Shown one piece after another: positions 16,611-24,467 of a stretch of 64,000 nt of DNA. The DNA lies in NCBI RefSeq assembly GCF_003003795.1, contig NZ_PVWK01000084.1:1-64000 (forward strand). The letters run 5' to 3'. Source of the DNA: Stenomitos frigidus ULC18. Its GTDB lineage: Bacteria; Cyanobacteriota; Cyanobacteriia; Leptolyngbyales; Leptolyngbyaceae. Position 1 is the first letter of the stretch; each line of letters opens with the position of its first letter. The translations under genes were made by a program, and so were the position numbers. A model generated the notes under the pieces. That model saw only the letters and a list, made by a program, of their open reading frames with translations. It was not told the DNA's origin and did not search any database.

Positions 16611-17570
16611 ATGACTATTAATCTGGTTACAGGTGTAGCGGGTTTTATTGGGTCTAATTTGACAGACGCCTTGCTGAGTCGGGGCGATCGCGTCATTGGG
16701 ATTGATCACTTTAACGATTATTACGACCCAACCCTCAAGCGCAAAAACGTTGCTCATTTAATGAACCATCCCGCCTTTCAACTGGTGGAAGCAGACATAC
16801 AGCAGGTAGACTGGTCTGCGCTGTTGTCGACTGTCGATGTGGTTTATCACCAGGCGGCACAGGCTGGAGTTCGTGCCAGTTGGGGAAGTGGGTTTCGTAT
16901 CTACACCGAACGGAATATTAACGCGACCCAAACACTGTTAGAAGCGGCAAAAGACGCAAAACAACTCAAGCGGTTGGTCTTTGCCTCGTCTTCGTCGGTC
17001 TATGGCGATGCGGAAACGTTGCCGACCCACGAATCGATCTGTCCCCAACCCGTTTCGCCCTACGGCATTACCAAACTGGCAGCGGAACGCTTATGTCTTC
17101 TTTACCATCGCAATTTTGGCGTACCGATTACCGCTTTGCGCTACTTTACGGTGTATGGCCCCCGGCAGCGACCGGATATGGCCTTTCACAAGTTTTTTAA
17201 AGCGGTTGTAGAGAAGCAAGCGATCGCCGTCTATGGTGATGGGCAGCAAACCCGAGATTTTACGTTTGTAAGCGACGCGGTCGCGGCCAACCTGGCAGCC
17301 GCAGCTGTTCCAGACGCGATCGGCGAAGTGTTCAACATTGGCGGCGGCAGTCGCGTCGTGCTGACTGAAATACTTGATACGATCGAGTCGATTGTCGGTC
17401 AACCGCTCCGTCGTGAAACGATGCAGCCAGCTGCTGGCGACGCTCGTCATACCGCTGCCGATGTCTCGAAAGCGCGCCGGATCCTGGGTTATCAGCCACA
17501 AGTGACGCTTGCAGAAGGGTTGGCTCAAGAATGGGCATGGCTGAAGACTTTGTATGCCAACGCCTTATGA
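16611..17570 (+). CDS. NAD-dependent epimerase/dehydratase, UDP-glucuronate/glucose 4-epimerase type
   Basis: A short-chain dehydrogenase/reductase of 319 aa acting on nucleotide sugars. The Rossmann loop GVAGFIGSNL is at residues 8-17. The signature IDHFNDYYDPTLKRKN resembles UDP-glucuronate 4-epimerases. The SSSSVYGD serine segment and the catalytic YGITK (YxxxK) are present, with the substrate domain RYFTVYGPRQRPDMAF. The length is normal. The exact substrate is uncertain; UDP-GlcA or UDP-Glc are likeliest. It would feed sugar donors to the glycosyltransferases nearby. It overlaps the 3' end of the convergent SMR-like gene by 6 nt. Confidence 0.93.
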   Translation: MTINLVTGVAGFIGSNLTDALLSRGDRVIGIDHFNDYYDPTLKRKNVAHLMNHPAFQLVEADIQQVDWSALLSTVDVVYHQAAQAGVRASWGSGFRIYTERNINATQTLLEAAKDAKQLKRLVFASSSSVYGDAETLPTHESICPQPVSPYGITKLAAERLCLLYHRNFGVPITALRYFTVYGPRQRPDMAFHKFFKAVVEKQAIAVYGDGQQTRDFTFVSDAVAANLAAAAVPDAIGEVFNIGGGSRVVLTEILDTIESIVGQPLRRETMQPAAGDARHTAADVSKARRILGYQPQVTLAEGLAQEWAWLKTLYANAL

Positions 17571-17909
17571 GGAAGAGGCTTTGGCAAGCGCGATCGCCGA
17601 AAGGCCGCTCAACATTAGCCCAAGGCCAATCCAATGCAGGGTGAAAATCTTTTCTCTCAGTATCACCGCGCCGCAAATTGTGGTGGCAATCATCGTCAAC
17701 CCAATCACAAACGGGTAGGCGATCGATAAATTGACTTTGCCCAGCACCAAAACATAAAAAATTGTGCTTAGGGCATAGGCAGTGATACCCCCTAACAAGT
17801 AGAGATTCAGCGGATTCTGTCCTGACCCAAGCTTGAGCAATGTCTGCCCAAGTGTGTTGAGTCCAACCGATGTCAAGATAAGCAAGGCAAAAACAAGTTG
17901 AGCGAACAT
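17565..17909 (-). CDS. SMR/EamA-like small membrane transporter
   Basis: A small inner-membrane protein of 114 aa with four hydrophobic helices: AQLVFALLILTSVGLNTLGQ, YLLGGITAYALSTIFYVLVL, SIAYPFVIGLTMIATTICGAV and IGLGLMLSGLSAIALA. The FYVLVLGKVNLSIAYPFVIGL pattern is that of the SMR/EamA superfamily (EmrE, ArnE/F). It could move a cation or a lipid-linked sugar; the second fits the polysaccharide-related neighbours. I chose the ATG at 17909. The frame is open upstream to 18011, but the extra 34 residues are basic and unlike the family. The 3' end overlaps the convergent epimerase gene by 6 nt. Confidence 0.8.
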   Translation of the reverse strand: MFAQLVFALLILTSVGLNTLGQTLLKLGSGQNPLNLYLLGGITAYALSTIFYVLVLGKVNLSIAYPFVIGLTMIATTICGAVILREKIFTLHWIGLGLMLSGLSAIALAKASSS

Positions 17910-18058
17910 CAACCACCTAGTGAAGACAGAACCATGATGCAAACGATGACCTGCATCGGAATAGAGCAAAAGCAACGGTGCTAACACAACGTTAGTGCGA
18001 CGGTGCCTCATTCCTCGTTACAATCCTTACACATCCTGGTCAGAAGGTGCTTACCTAA

Positions 18059-18847
18059 ATGTGTCGCTTAATGGGTTATCTTGGCTTACCAGTGCAGGTC
18101 GATCGTCTGTTAACGAAGCCTGAACATTCGCTGGTTGTGCAGAGCTATCAGCCGCGTGAAATGACCGCTGGGTTGCTCAATGCGGATGGGTTTGGCATCG
18201 GTTGGTATCATCCACAGCAAACTGTTGAACCCTTCACCTACAAAAATACGCTGCCGATTTGGAGCGACGTGAACCTGGCTAGCCTCAGTCGCTATATTGA
18301 GTCGGGCTGTGTCCTCGCGAATGTCCGCAGCGCGACGCCTGGTCAGCCGATCGATCTCAGCAATTGTCAGCCGTTTCAGCGTGGTCTCATTTTAGGCGTC
18401 CATAATGGCTACATCGAAAACTTCCGGCAAACGCTCTATCGACCCATCCGTGAGCGCCTAAGCGATGCGGCCTATCAGTCGATCGGTGGTGGTACCGACT
18501 CGGAGCACATCTTCGCGTTGCTGACCGATACGCTGGATGCGAATCCGACGCTCTCGTTAGCCGATGCCCTACACAAAACGCTCACAACGTTATCTCACCT
18601 GGGGCAGCAGTATCAAACCGGATTTTCTGCCAATTTAGTGATTAGTGATGGGCAGCAATTAGTGGCCTCACGTTGCGCAAATCGTTCCACCACACCATCG
18701 CTTTACTGGTTACGCGACGATCCACTGTTTCCGCAAGCCGTGCTGATTGCTTCTGAGCCGTTATTTGCAGGCAACTGGATTGCTTGCCCTGAACACAGCC
18801 TCCTCACTGTAAGCCATGACCTCGATATCCAAAGCCATCCCATCTGA
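18059..18847 (+). CDS. egtC: ergothioneine biosynthesis protein EgtC
   Basis: Class II glutamine-amidotransferase-fold hydrolase of 262 aa that would remove glutamate from the gamma-glutamyl sulfoxide intermediate in ergothioneine synthesis. The N-terminal nucleophile Cys follows the initiator Met (MCRLMGYLG). NADGFGIGWY, VRSATPGQP, HNGYIENF and GGTDSEHIFALL are the typical Ntn-amidotransferase blocks. It is cytoplasmic. Its 3' end overlaps the presumed start of egtB by 32 nt, so the two are translationally coupled. Confidence 0.9.
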   Translation: MCRLMGYLGLPVQVDRLLTKPEHSLVVQSYQPREMTAGLLNADGFGIGWYHPQQTVEPFTYKNTLPIWSDVNLASLSRYIESGCVLANVRSATPGQPIDLSNCQPFQRGLILGVHNGYIENFRQTLYRPIRERLSDAAYQSIGGGTDSEHIFALLTDTLDANPTLSLADALHKTLTTLSHLGQQYQTGFSANLVISDGQQLVASRCANRSTTPSLYWLRDDPLFPQAVLIASEPLFAGNWIACPEHSLLTVSHDLDIQSHPI

Positions 18848-20282
18848 TGTTTTGTCCAACGCCGATCGCACCAACCCCGATCGCGCTGATGGGCGATCGC
18901 ATCTCCCTGCTTCATCAGATTCACTACAAGACCAACGTCAGCAGATTAAGCAGCGCATGGAAGCCTGCCGCTGCGTCACCCTAGCACTCTTCCAAACCGT
19001 TGACTACGACACCTTCTGCCAGCACGCCCACCCAGACTTCAGCCCGATCGGCTGGCATCTCGGCCACATCGCCTACACCGAAGCACTCTGGCTTTTAGAG
19101 CACACTGCCGGACTTCCGCCTCAGTTCCCAGAGTATCGGCGTTTGTTTGCCGCCGATACTCTCCCAAAAGCCGAACGCGTCTACCTACCTGACCTTGCTG
19201 AAGTGCAAACGTATCTGCAAACCGTTCGGACTGCTGTTTTCGCCTCTCTAGAAACGGCACCACTAGATGAGCAAGAACGCCTCTGGCGCTGGTTAGTGCA
19301 ACACGAAAGCCAGCATGGAGAGACGATCGCACTGGTGTTGGAGTTGATTAAGAAGGAGCGGTCAGGAGTCAGCGGTCAGGAGTCAGCGGTCAGCGGTCAG
19401 CCGAATACCTTTAGTAATCAACTCAAAACTCAAAATTCAAAATTACTCCTATCCTTCGAGAAGCAAAAGCTACGGAGTCGCTACGCGAACAAAACTCTCC
19501 CCCACACCCCACACCCCACACCCCACACCCCACACCCCACCCTCATGCTCTGCATTCCCGCAGGTTCCTTTGAGTGTGGCAACAGCTCCATTGATGCGCT
19601 AGACAACGAACGTCCGGTGCATCGGGTGTATGTGGAGACGTACTGGCTCGATCGCACTCCCGTGACGTGTGAGCAGTACCAACAATTCATGGCAGCAGGC
19701 GGCTATCAAAACTCGCGCTGGTGGTCGGCAGAAGGCTGGGAGTGGCTGCAGTTGGCTCAGGTGACGCAACCGCTGTATTGGTCTGATTCGAGCGATCGCG
19801 CCCATCACCCCGTTTGCGGAGTCAATTGGTACGAAGCGGATGCCTATGCGCGGTTTGTGGGTAAGCGCCTGCCAACCGAAGTGGAGTGGGAAAAAGGCGC
19901 AAGTTGGAACTCGATCGCCCTGCAACGCCAAACCTATCCCTGGGGCGACGTGGCTCCAAACGAGGACGACTGTAATTGCAATCATGCGATCGGTCACACC
20001 ACTCCTGTAGATGCGTATCCCACAGGTATCAGTCCGTTTGGCTGCTACGACATGTTGGGCAATGTGTGGGAATGGACGGCGACCTGGTTCGATCGCTACG
20101 CCGGTTTTGAAGCATACCCCTATCGCGGCTACTCGGAAGCCTATTTTGACGGACAGCATCGCGTGCTGAAAGGTGGCAGTTGGGCAACACAGCCATCATC
20201 CATGCGCTGTGCCTTTCGTAACTGGTATCATCCCCACGTCCGCGAAATCCTTGCTGGCTTTCGCTGTGCCGCATCAGGGTAG
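18816..20282 (+). CDS. egtB: ergothioneine biosynthesis protein EgtB (sulfoxide synthase) with internal repeat-derived linker
   Basis: Non-haem iron sulfoxide synthase that joins hercynine with a Cys-containing thiol and O2. The DinB-like domain holds the iron ligands (SPIGWHLGHIAY and HESQHGET, residues about 70-175). The formylglycine-enzyme-like domain covers residues 248-488 (IPAGSFECGN, NWYEADAYARFVGKRLPTEVEWE, NVWEWTATWF, LKGGSWATQP, GFRCAASG). Between them, residues about 180-245 are encoded by intergenic-style repeats: GTCAGGAGTCAGC units, AT-rich tracts and CCCCACACC tandems. They are in frame, with no stop. The ATG at 18816 lies inside egtC; a TTG at 18852 is an alternative. No egtD is adjacent. 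Confidence 0.92.
   Translation: MTSISKAIPSDVLSNADRTNPDRADGRSHLPASSDSLQDQRQQIKQRMEACRCVTLALFQTVDYDTFCQHAHPDFSPIGWHLGHIAYTEALWLLEHTAGLPPQFPEYRRLFAADTLPKAERVYLPDLAEVQTYLQTVRTAVFASLETAPLDEQERLWRWLVQHESQHGETIALVLELIKKERSGVSGQESAVSGQPNTFSNQLKTQNSKLLLSFEKQKLRSRYANKTLPHTPHPTPHTPHPTLMLCIPAGSFECGNSSIDALDNERPVHRVYVETYWLDRTPVTCEQYQQFMAAGGYQNSRWWSAEGWEWLQLAQVTQPLYWSDSSDRAHHPVCGVNWYEADAYARFVGKRLPTEVEWEKGASWNSIALQRQTYPWGDVAPNEDDCNCNHAIGHTTPVDAYPTGISPFGCYDMLGNVWEWTATWFDRYAGFEAYPYRGYSEAYFDGQHRVLKGGSWATQPSSMRCAFRNWYHPHVREILAGFRCAASG
19352..19545. repeat. translated intergenic-type repeats inside egtB
   Basis: About 195 nt contain tandem GGTCAGGAGTCAGC/GGTCAGC units (19360-19402), TCAAAACTCAAAATTCAAAA tracts and about five CACCCCACAC units (19500-19541). 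All are read in frame by egtB. Similar sequence is normally intergenic in such genomes. Confidence 0.75.
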
Positions 20283-20287
20283 GTCTA

Positions 20288-20308
20288 GGTGCCAGGTAAC
20301 GAAACGCT
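20288..20308 (+). repeat. 21-bp direct repeat, left of the REP-type transposase
   Basis: GGTGCCAGGTAACGAAACGCT, identical to 21233-21253. It lies 6 nt after the egtB stop. A small GGGTT/AACCC hairpin follows at about 20336-20348. Confidence 0.75.
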
Positions 20309-20394
20309 AGAAAGGCGCTATCCCCGAAACAACAGGGTTGAAACCCCAACTGCCAGACGCGCACGATGAGAGAAAGCCGCGTGGAGTCTAGAGG

Positions 20395-21162
20395 GTGCCT
20401 CGTCAACTGCGTCAACTGAAAGCCGGATACTGCTACCACGTTACCGTTCGCTGCAATAATCGCGAGTTTCGCCTGATGCGTGATGAATGCCGTGAGGTGT
20501 TGCTGTATGCGATCCAGGCGTGTCAGGCAAACTATGGCTTTAAGCTCTATGCGCTCTGCATCATGAGCAACCATGTACATTACCTGCTGGAGCCAAAGCA
20601 ACCGGAAGACCTACCCCGTATCATGCACTGGCTCAACTGGTACACAGCAATGTGCTTTAACCGGATGCTGAATCGAACCGGACACTTTTGGGAGAAGCGT
20701 TATCACAGCACGGCGTTTCCAGTGCATGATCAACGTCGAGCCTTAAACACCTTGCGCTACATTCACGCAAACCCTAAAGCGGCAAATATGCAGCAAGGGT
20801 TTTTCTATGACTACAGCAACTACGGCACCTATGAGCGGTTGACTGATGATGGCATCACGCAATGGCATCCGGCGTTTCTGGCGTTGGGGGTTTCGCTTGA
20901 GCTTTGTGCAGCGGCGTATCGCAAATTTTGCCAAAAATATAAGCCCAAGCCCAAGCCTGAAAAACGGAACCATTGGGGGAGTAAACTGCTGGCGCAGATG
21001 AAGGCACGCAGTCGGCTGAAGCAAAAACCGAGTCCGGGGCAGCAATCTCTGTGGGATGACTGGAATGCCCCGACGGAAGCAATCCGCAAGGTGGCGGAGA
21101 AGTTTGTGTTGGCAAACTGCTATGACCCAAAGATTGCCAGCCTTAAGTTTGAGCCGCCGTGA
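20395..21162 (+). CDS. REP-associated tyrosine transposase (RAYT, Y1 family)
   Basis: A single-strand HUH endonuclease of 255 aa from the IS200/IS605-related RAYT family, which handles REP palindromes. The HUH pair is in IMSNHVHYLLEP. The candidate catalytic tyrosine lies in the helix after PRIMHWLNWYTAMCFNR, and the family GHFWEKRYHSTAF and LRYIHANPKAA blocks are complete. The basic C-terminal tail (KPKPKPEKRNHWGSK) could bind DNA. The start is a GTG at 20395. The gene sits between two 21-bp direct repeats and AAACCGGGTTT-type palindromes, so the unit looks like a one-gene element downstream of egtB. Confidence 0.9.
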   Translation: MPRQLRQLKAGYCYHVTVRCNNREFRLMRDECREVLLYAIQACQANYGFKLYALCIMSNHVHYLLEPKQPEDLPRIMHWLNWYTAMCFNRMLNRTGHFWEKRYHSTAFPVHDQRRALNTLRYIHANPKAANMQQGFFYDYSNYGTYERLTDDGITQWHPAFLALGVSLELCAAAYRKFCQKYKPKPKPEKRNHWGSKLLAQMKARSRLKQKPSPGQQSLWDDWNAPTEAIRKVAEKFVLANCYDPKIASLKFEPP

Positions 21163-21232
21163 GCTTAAGAAACCGGGTTTCTGTCACTCGATGGGGAGGG
21201 GATGGCAGCTTACCTTAAAAAACCCGGTTGCT

Positions 21233-21253
21233 GGTGCCAGGTAACGAAACGCT
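21233..21253 (+). repeat. 21-bp direct repeat, right of the REP-type transposase
   Basis: An exact copy of 20288-20308, again followed by GAAAGG. It is preceded by AAACCGGGTTTCTG (about 21169-21182) and AAAAACCCGGTTGCTGG (about 21217-21233), inverted relatives that could fold together as a REP-like structure. Confidence 0.75.
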
Positions 21254-21306
21254 GAAAGGACGATAAACCGTGTAAAAACTGAACGTTTACAAACTTTAAA
21301 AAATGC

Positions 21307-23589
21307 CTAGGACTGTGATGTGCTACAGTTCACAAGTCTCTGTGCGAGAGAAGAGAAGCCGCCCCACACCCGCAAACCCACCACCACACACCCCGGAAAT
21401 TCTCCGACGGGAGATTTATCAAGATTAAAGGTGAAGTCGCCGTAGTTCACCCAGTCGTCATCCTTGCGCCAACCGACGCGATCGCCAAACCGTTCCCAAT
21501 CGTCATTGTAATCCATCGGGCTACCGCATTCTTGCCAGATTCGCTTTTGGACGCTAAAGCCCCATTTCCCGTGACTATACTTCACCCAGAGTTGATCCAG
21601 CGTTCGCAGGTCGTCGCAGGGAAAGTTTTTTAGATCGTCGGCATCAAGGTATTGCCCCTCGTCCTTGCCCACCGTCGTCAGCATGAGCCGCAAGGTTTCT
21701 TTATCGGCGTTGCGCCACTGCTGGGTCTTTAGCAGGTCTTCCAACGTTGCATAGCGAGAGGCTTGGAGCGCGGGTTTGAGTGCCTGGAGTGTAGCCTGGA
21801 GTTCGGGCTTGAGGGTGCGGCGGGTTTCTTGATAGCAGGCATAAGCAAGGTCGTTTGCGTCTTGCGTGATGGCTTCCTGAATCAAACGGGTGGGGTCAGT
21901 CTGGGCGGCGTAGAGCAAAATGGTCTGTCGCCACCACGGGTCAGTGCCGTTGGTGCTGGCAGCCTGCAAATGGGGATAGAGTAAGCCTTCCTGCTGCAAA
22001 TCTTTGATCTGTTTTGCCGCCAGAAACTCCTGAAAGCTCAGGTGAGCAAACTCGCAGCCTTCTAAGCCTTGGCGCACCATCAATTCACTCACGTCAATGA
22101 GTTGTTTGAGCAGTGCTTCTGGCGCGATGGACTGTCCTTGTGTCTTCAGCGTCTGTGCCACCAATGGCACCAGTTCTGCCTCTGGAATCAGCTTGAGGGT
22201 GCGTTGCATCATCGTCAGGGCAACGGCTTGCAGCACGTTTTGACGGTCTTCCCAGGCTAACGACAGTTCGATGTTACGGGCAGTCGGTCGCTTGCGGAGT
22301 TGCAGGGTGCAAATATCCTGGTACAGTTCGGCTCGTTGACGCGGTAGCTCCACCCCTGGATCGCTGCGGTGGTAGGTGGCTAACAGGTTTAGCAGCAGCG
22401 GGTTTTTGGCTAAGTCTGCCAGTTCGGGGCGATCGACATTGCGAATCTGGCTCAGCAAATTGTCAGCGTTGCGAGTTGCCTCGCGCTCGACTTCGGGTGT
22501 ATCGCGTCCGCCGCGATCGAGCCGTTCCTGGCAGCGATACCACTGGCGCACAAATGCCTCTTGCTGGCTGGGCTTCAGTGGTCGCACCCAGATTTTTGTC
22601 CGCAGCGGTTCGGCAAAGTCTTCTTTATAGGCTGTGGGACGAGAGGTGAGGATAAACACCGAGCGATCGAACCGTCTCATCTGTGTGGTAATCCAACGGC
22701 TCAGCGCAGGTCGTTCGCTTTCTGGAATCTCGTCAAAGCCATCCATCATCACCAGCGCATCGCCGTTTTTCAGCACCTCCAGAAACCAGTTGGCAGGAAG
22801 CCTTTGGAGCCGTGGGTTCATCTCGGCTAACTGGGTGACGTGGTGCTGCATGATCAGTGAGGGCAAATCGGGTGGTTTCTCCTGCGTGAAGAGCGATCGA
22901 TAGTTGCGTAACGGCAACAGCACCGGAATCAGCGACGGCACTTTGAATTGACGGTGTTGCTTTGTGCCATACATAAACGCAAGGTGCTTGAGCAACGTTG
23001 TTTTGCCAAACCCACCCCAGGCAACGATCGCCAGTTGACGATAGGCAGGCTGCTGGTTTGCCCTTTTCAGAAAATCCCAGATTTTAAGCTCCTGCAACGC
23101 TTCGATGGTTCGCCGATCGCGTGGCTGCAATCCCGGCGCAATGGCGCTGGCATCTAATTCCAGGGGCACAAAAACATCTTGCAACTGGGGAATAAAGATG
23201 CGATCGCGGGCACCCATGCCTTCTGGTTTATAGTCGCGGCAATCGAGCGCTTGAGTAATCAAATAGGCATCTTCGGCACGGGTTGCCCTGGTAAACCATT
23301 GTTCAATGGTGTGGTCGATCGTGGTGTCGATTGCTTTCCCTGCTCCCTGCAAACGTCGCTGATTGCCCTTATGAATTTCTCCTAGAAAATTCCCAGCATA
23401 GGACAGGCAAAACCCGATCAGAGCGGAGGCGATCGCCTCTGCCGCTTTGTGTTCACTCACAAGCAGCCAGAGTCCATAGGCACCACCCACTCCCACGCCA
23501 CCAGGCTTGAGGATCTTCACCGCCAATTCTGCCAGTTGGTCAGGAATGGAGGCTTGCTTAGACGATTCTTCTGGTTTCTTTTCGGTCAT
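21307..23589 (-). CDS. NACHT NTPase with C-terminal GUN4-like domain
   Basis: A 760-aa STAND-type protein. A glycine-rich hydrophobic segment at residues 28-70 may anchor it in the membrane. The NACHT domain starts near residue 185: Walker A GGFGKTT (192-198), Walker B ALVMMDGFDEIPES (278-291), sensor FILTSRPTAY and the NPLLLNLLATYH winged-helix region. A helical region with possible repeats covers about 480-620. The last 135 residues match GUN4: LDQLWVKYSHGKWGFSVQ, then VGWR, then the SSLAQRLVNC end. GUN4 binds porphyrins, so this end may sense tetrapyrroles (inference). STAND NTPases often act in signalling or antiphage defence. It stands alone between a RAYT element and a toxin-antitoxin pair. 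Confidence 0.88.
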   Translation of the reverse strand: MTEKKPEESSKQASIPDQLAELAVKILKPGGVGVGGAYGLWLLVSEHKAAEAIASALIGFCLSYAGNFLGEIHKGNQRRLQGAGKAIDTTIDHTIEQWFTRATRAEDAYLITQALDCRDYKPEGMGARDRIFIPQLQDVFVPLELDASAIAPGLQPRDRRTIEALQELKIWDFLKRANQQPAYRQLAIVAWGGFGKTTLLKHLAFMYGTKQHRQFKVPSLIPVLLPLRNYRSLFTQEKPPDLPSLIMQHHVTQLAEMNPRLQRLPANWFLEVLKNGDALVMMDGFDEIPESERPALSRWITTQMRRFDRSVFILTSRPTAYKEDFAEPLRTKIWVRPLKPSQQEAFVRQWYRCQERLDRGGRDTPEVEREATRNADNLLSQIRNVDRPELADLAKNPLLLNLLATYHRSDPGVELPRQRAELYQDICTLQLRKRPTARNIELSLAWEDRQNVLQAVALTMMQRTLKLIPEAELVPLVAQTLKTQGQSIAPEALLKQLIDVSELMVRQGLEGCEFAHLSFQEFLAAKQIKDLQQEGLLYPHLQAASTNGTDPWWRQTILLYAAQTDPTRLIQEAITQDANDLAYACYQETRRTLKPELQATLQALKPALQASRYATLEDLLKTQQWRNADKETLRLMLTTVGKDEGQYLDADDLKNFPCDDLRTLDQLWVKYSHGKWGFSVQKRIWQECGSPMDYNDDWERFGDRVGWRKDDDWVNYGDFTFNLDKSPVGEFPGCVVVGLRVWGGFSSLAQRLVNCSTSQS

Positions 23590-23868
23590 GAAAGGAGTTC
23601 AGCGATCGGATATTTCATTTCTAACCTATTAAATGGTCTATCGATGCCGCATGAGCCGATCGCTAAACGCATCACCAGCAAGAAGTGAAGGAGCGATCGG
23701 GTGGGGAACGGCGATCGCCTTTTTTGCAGGTCTTGACAAACGGTTTTACAGTTAGGTAGGGGAGGGCGATCGCGTTTGGGGTGGGACGATCACAACTACT
23801 CAACAATTAATTGAATGCCGTCACTTCCTGGTAGAAAGCGCAAAATGATGATGGATGGCAAAATAGAA

Positions 23869-23880
23869 GAGCGATCGCTC
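23869..23880. promoter_or_regulatory. palindrome before the toxin-antitoxin operon
   Basis: GAGCGATCGCTC is a perfect 12-bp palindrome 17 nt before the antitoxin ATG. It extends a HIP1 core, so it may be chance. The position would suit autorepression by the antitoxin complex. Confidence 0.25.
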
Positions 23881-23896
23881 CTAGAGAGGAATAAGG

Positions 23897-24109
23897 ATGC
23901 TTGAAATCCGTAAGCACTATGTTTTCGATGAAAATCAACACCCGATCGCGGTGCAGATTGCGATCGCCGATTTTGAGCACATTGAAGAAATTCTCGAAGA
24001 CTTTGGCTTAGTCAAACTTATGGAAGCGACAGAGGATAGTGAGCGCCTTTCTAAGGTTGATGCGTTGGCATACTATCGATCGCTAAAAGAGCAGCATGTG
24101 GACAGTTGA
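23897..24109 (+). CDS. type II antitoxin, RelB-like
   Basis: A 70-aa acidic protein (MLEIRKHYVFDENQHPIAVQIAIADFEHIEEIL...) typical of small cyanobacterial antitoxins preceding RelE/ParE toxins. The N-terminal strand-rich part would bind DNA as a dimer and the acidic helical C-terminus (EATEDSERLSKVDALAYYRSLKEQ) would wrap the toxin. GAGAGGAATAAGG just before the ATG gives a good ribosome-binding site. It overlaps the toxin gene by 14 nt, so translation is coupled. The exact antitoxin family is uncertain. Confidence 0.8.
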   Translation: MLEIRKHYVFDENQHPIAVQIAIADFEHIEEILEDFGLVKLMEATEDSERLSKVDALAYYRSLKEQHVDS

Positions 24110-24368
24110 GTATACTAAACGATTCTTAAAAGACCTTGCTGCGATGCCTTCTGAGATTCAAGCTCGTGTAGAACCGATTGTCTTTCAAGAACTGGAGTCA
24201 GACAATCCGTTTGAGTTGGGATACTTACAGAAGATGAAGGGCTACGCTGACAAGTATAAAATTCGGGTGGGTGACTACCGCATTGGCATTACCGTTACCA
24301 AAGAAACCCAAACGCTGCTTTGTGAAAGAATGGCTCATCGCAGAGAAATTTACAGACTCTTCCCCTAA
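24096..24368 (+). CDS. type II toxin, RelE/ParE family
   Basis: A 90-aa basic toxin of the RelE/ParE fold, expected to cleave mRNA on the ribosome if RelE-like. It shows the usual pattern: WTVEYTKRFLKDLAAMP helix, LGYLQKMKGYADKYKIRVGDYRIGI beta-sheet core and the C-terminal MAHRREIYRLFP with the conserved His-Arg-Arg and Tyr. It is downstream of the antitoxin with a 14-nt overlap. It may stabilise the neighbouring accessory patch. Confidence 0.85.
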   Translation: MWTVEYTKRFLKDLAAMPSEIQARVEPIVFQELESDNPFELGYLQKMKGYADKYKIRVGDYRIGITVTKETQTLLCERMAHRREIYRLFP

Positions 24369-24467
24369 TCAGCAGAGATAGTCCAGTCTGGGGCACCATC
24401 TTTGACGATCGACTTTTTTAGTCGCTTTAGCAGCCAGTTTCAGGGTTAGAACGATCGCCCACCATCA

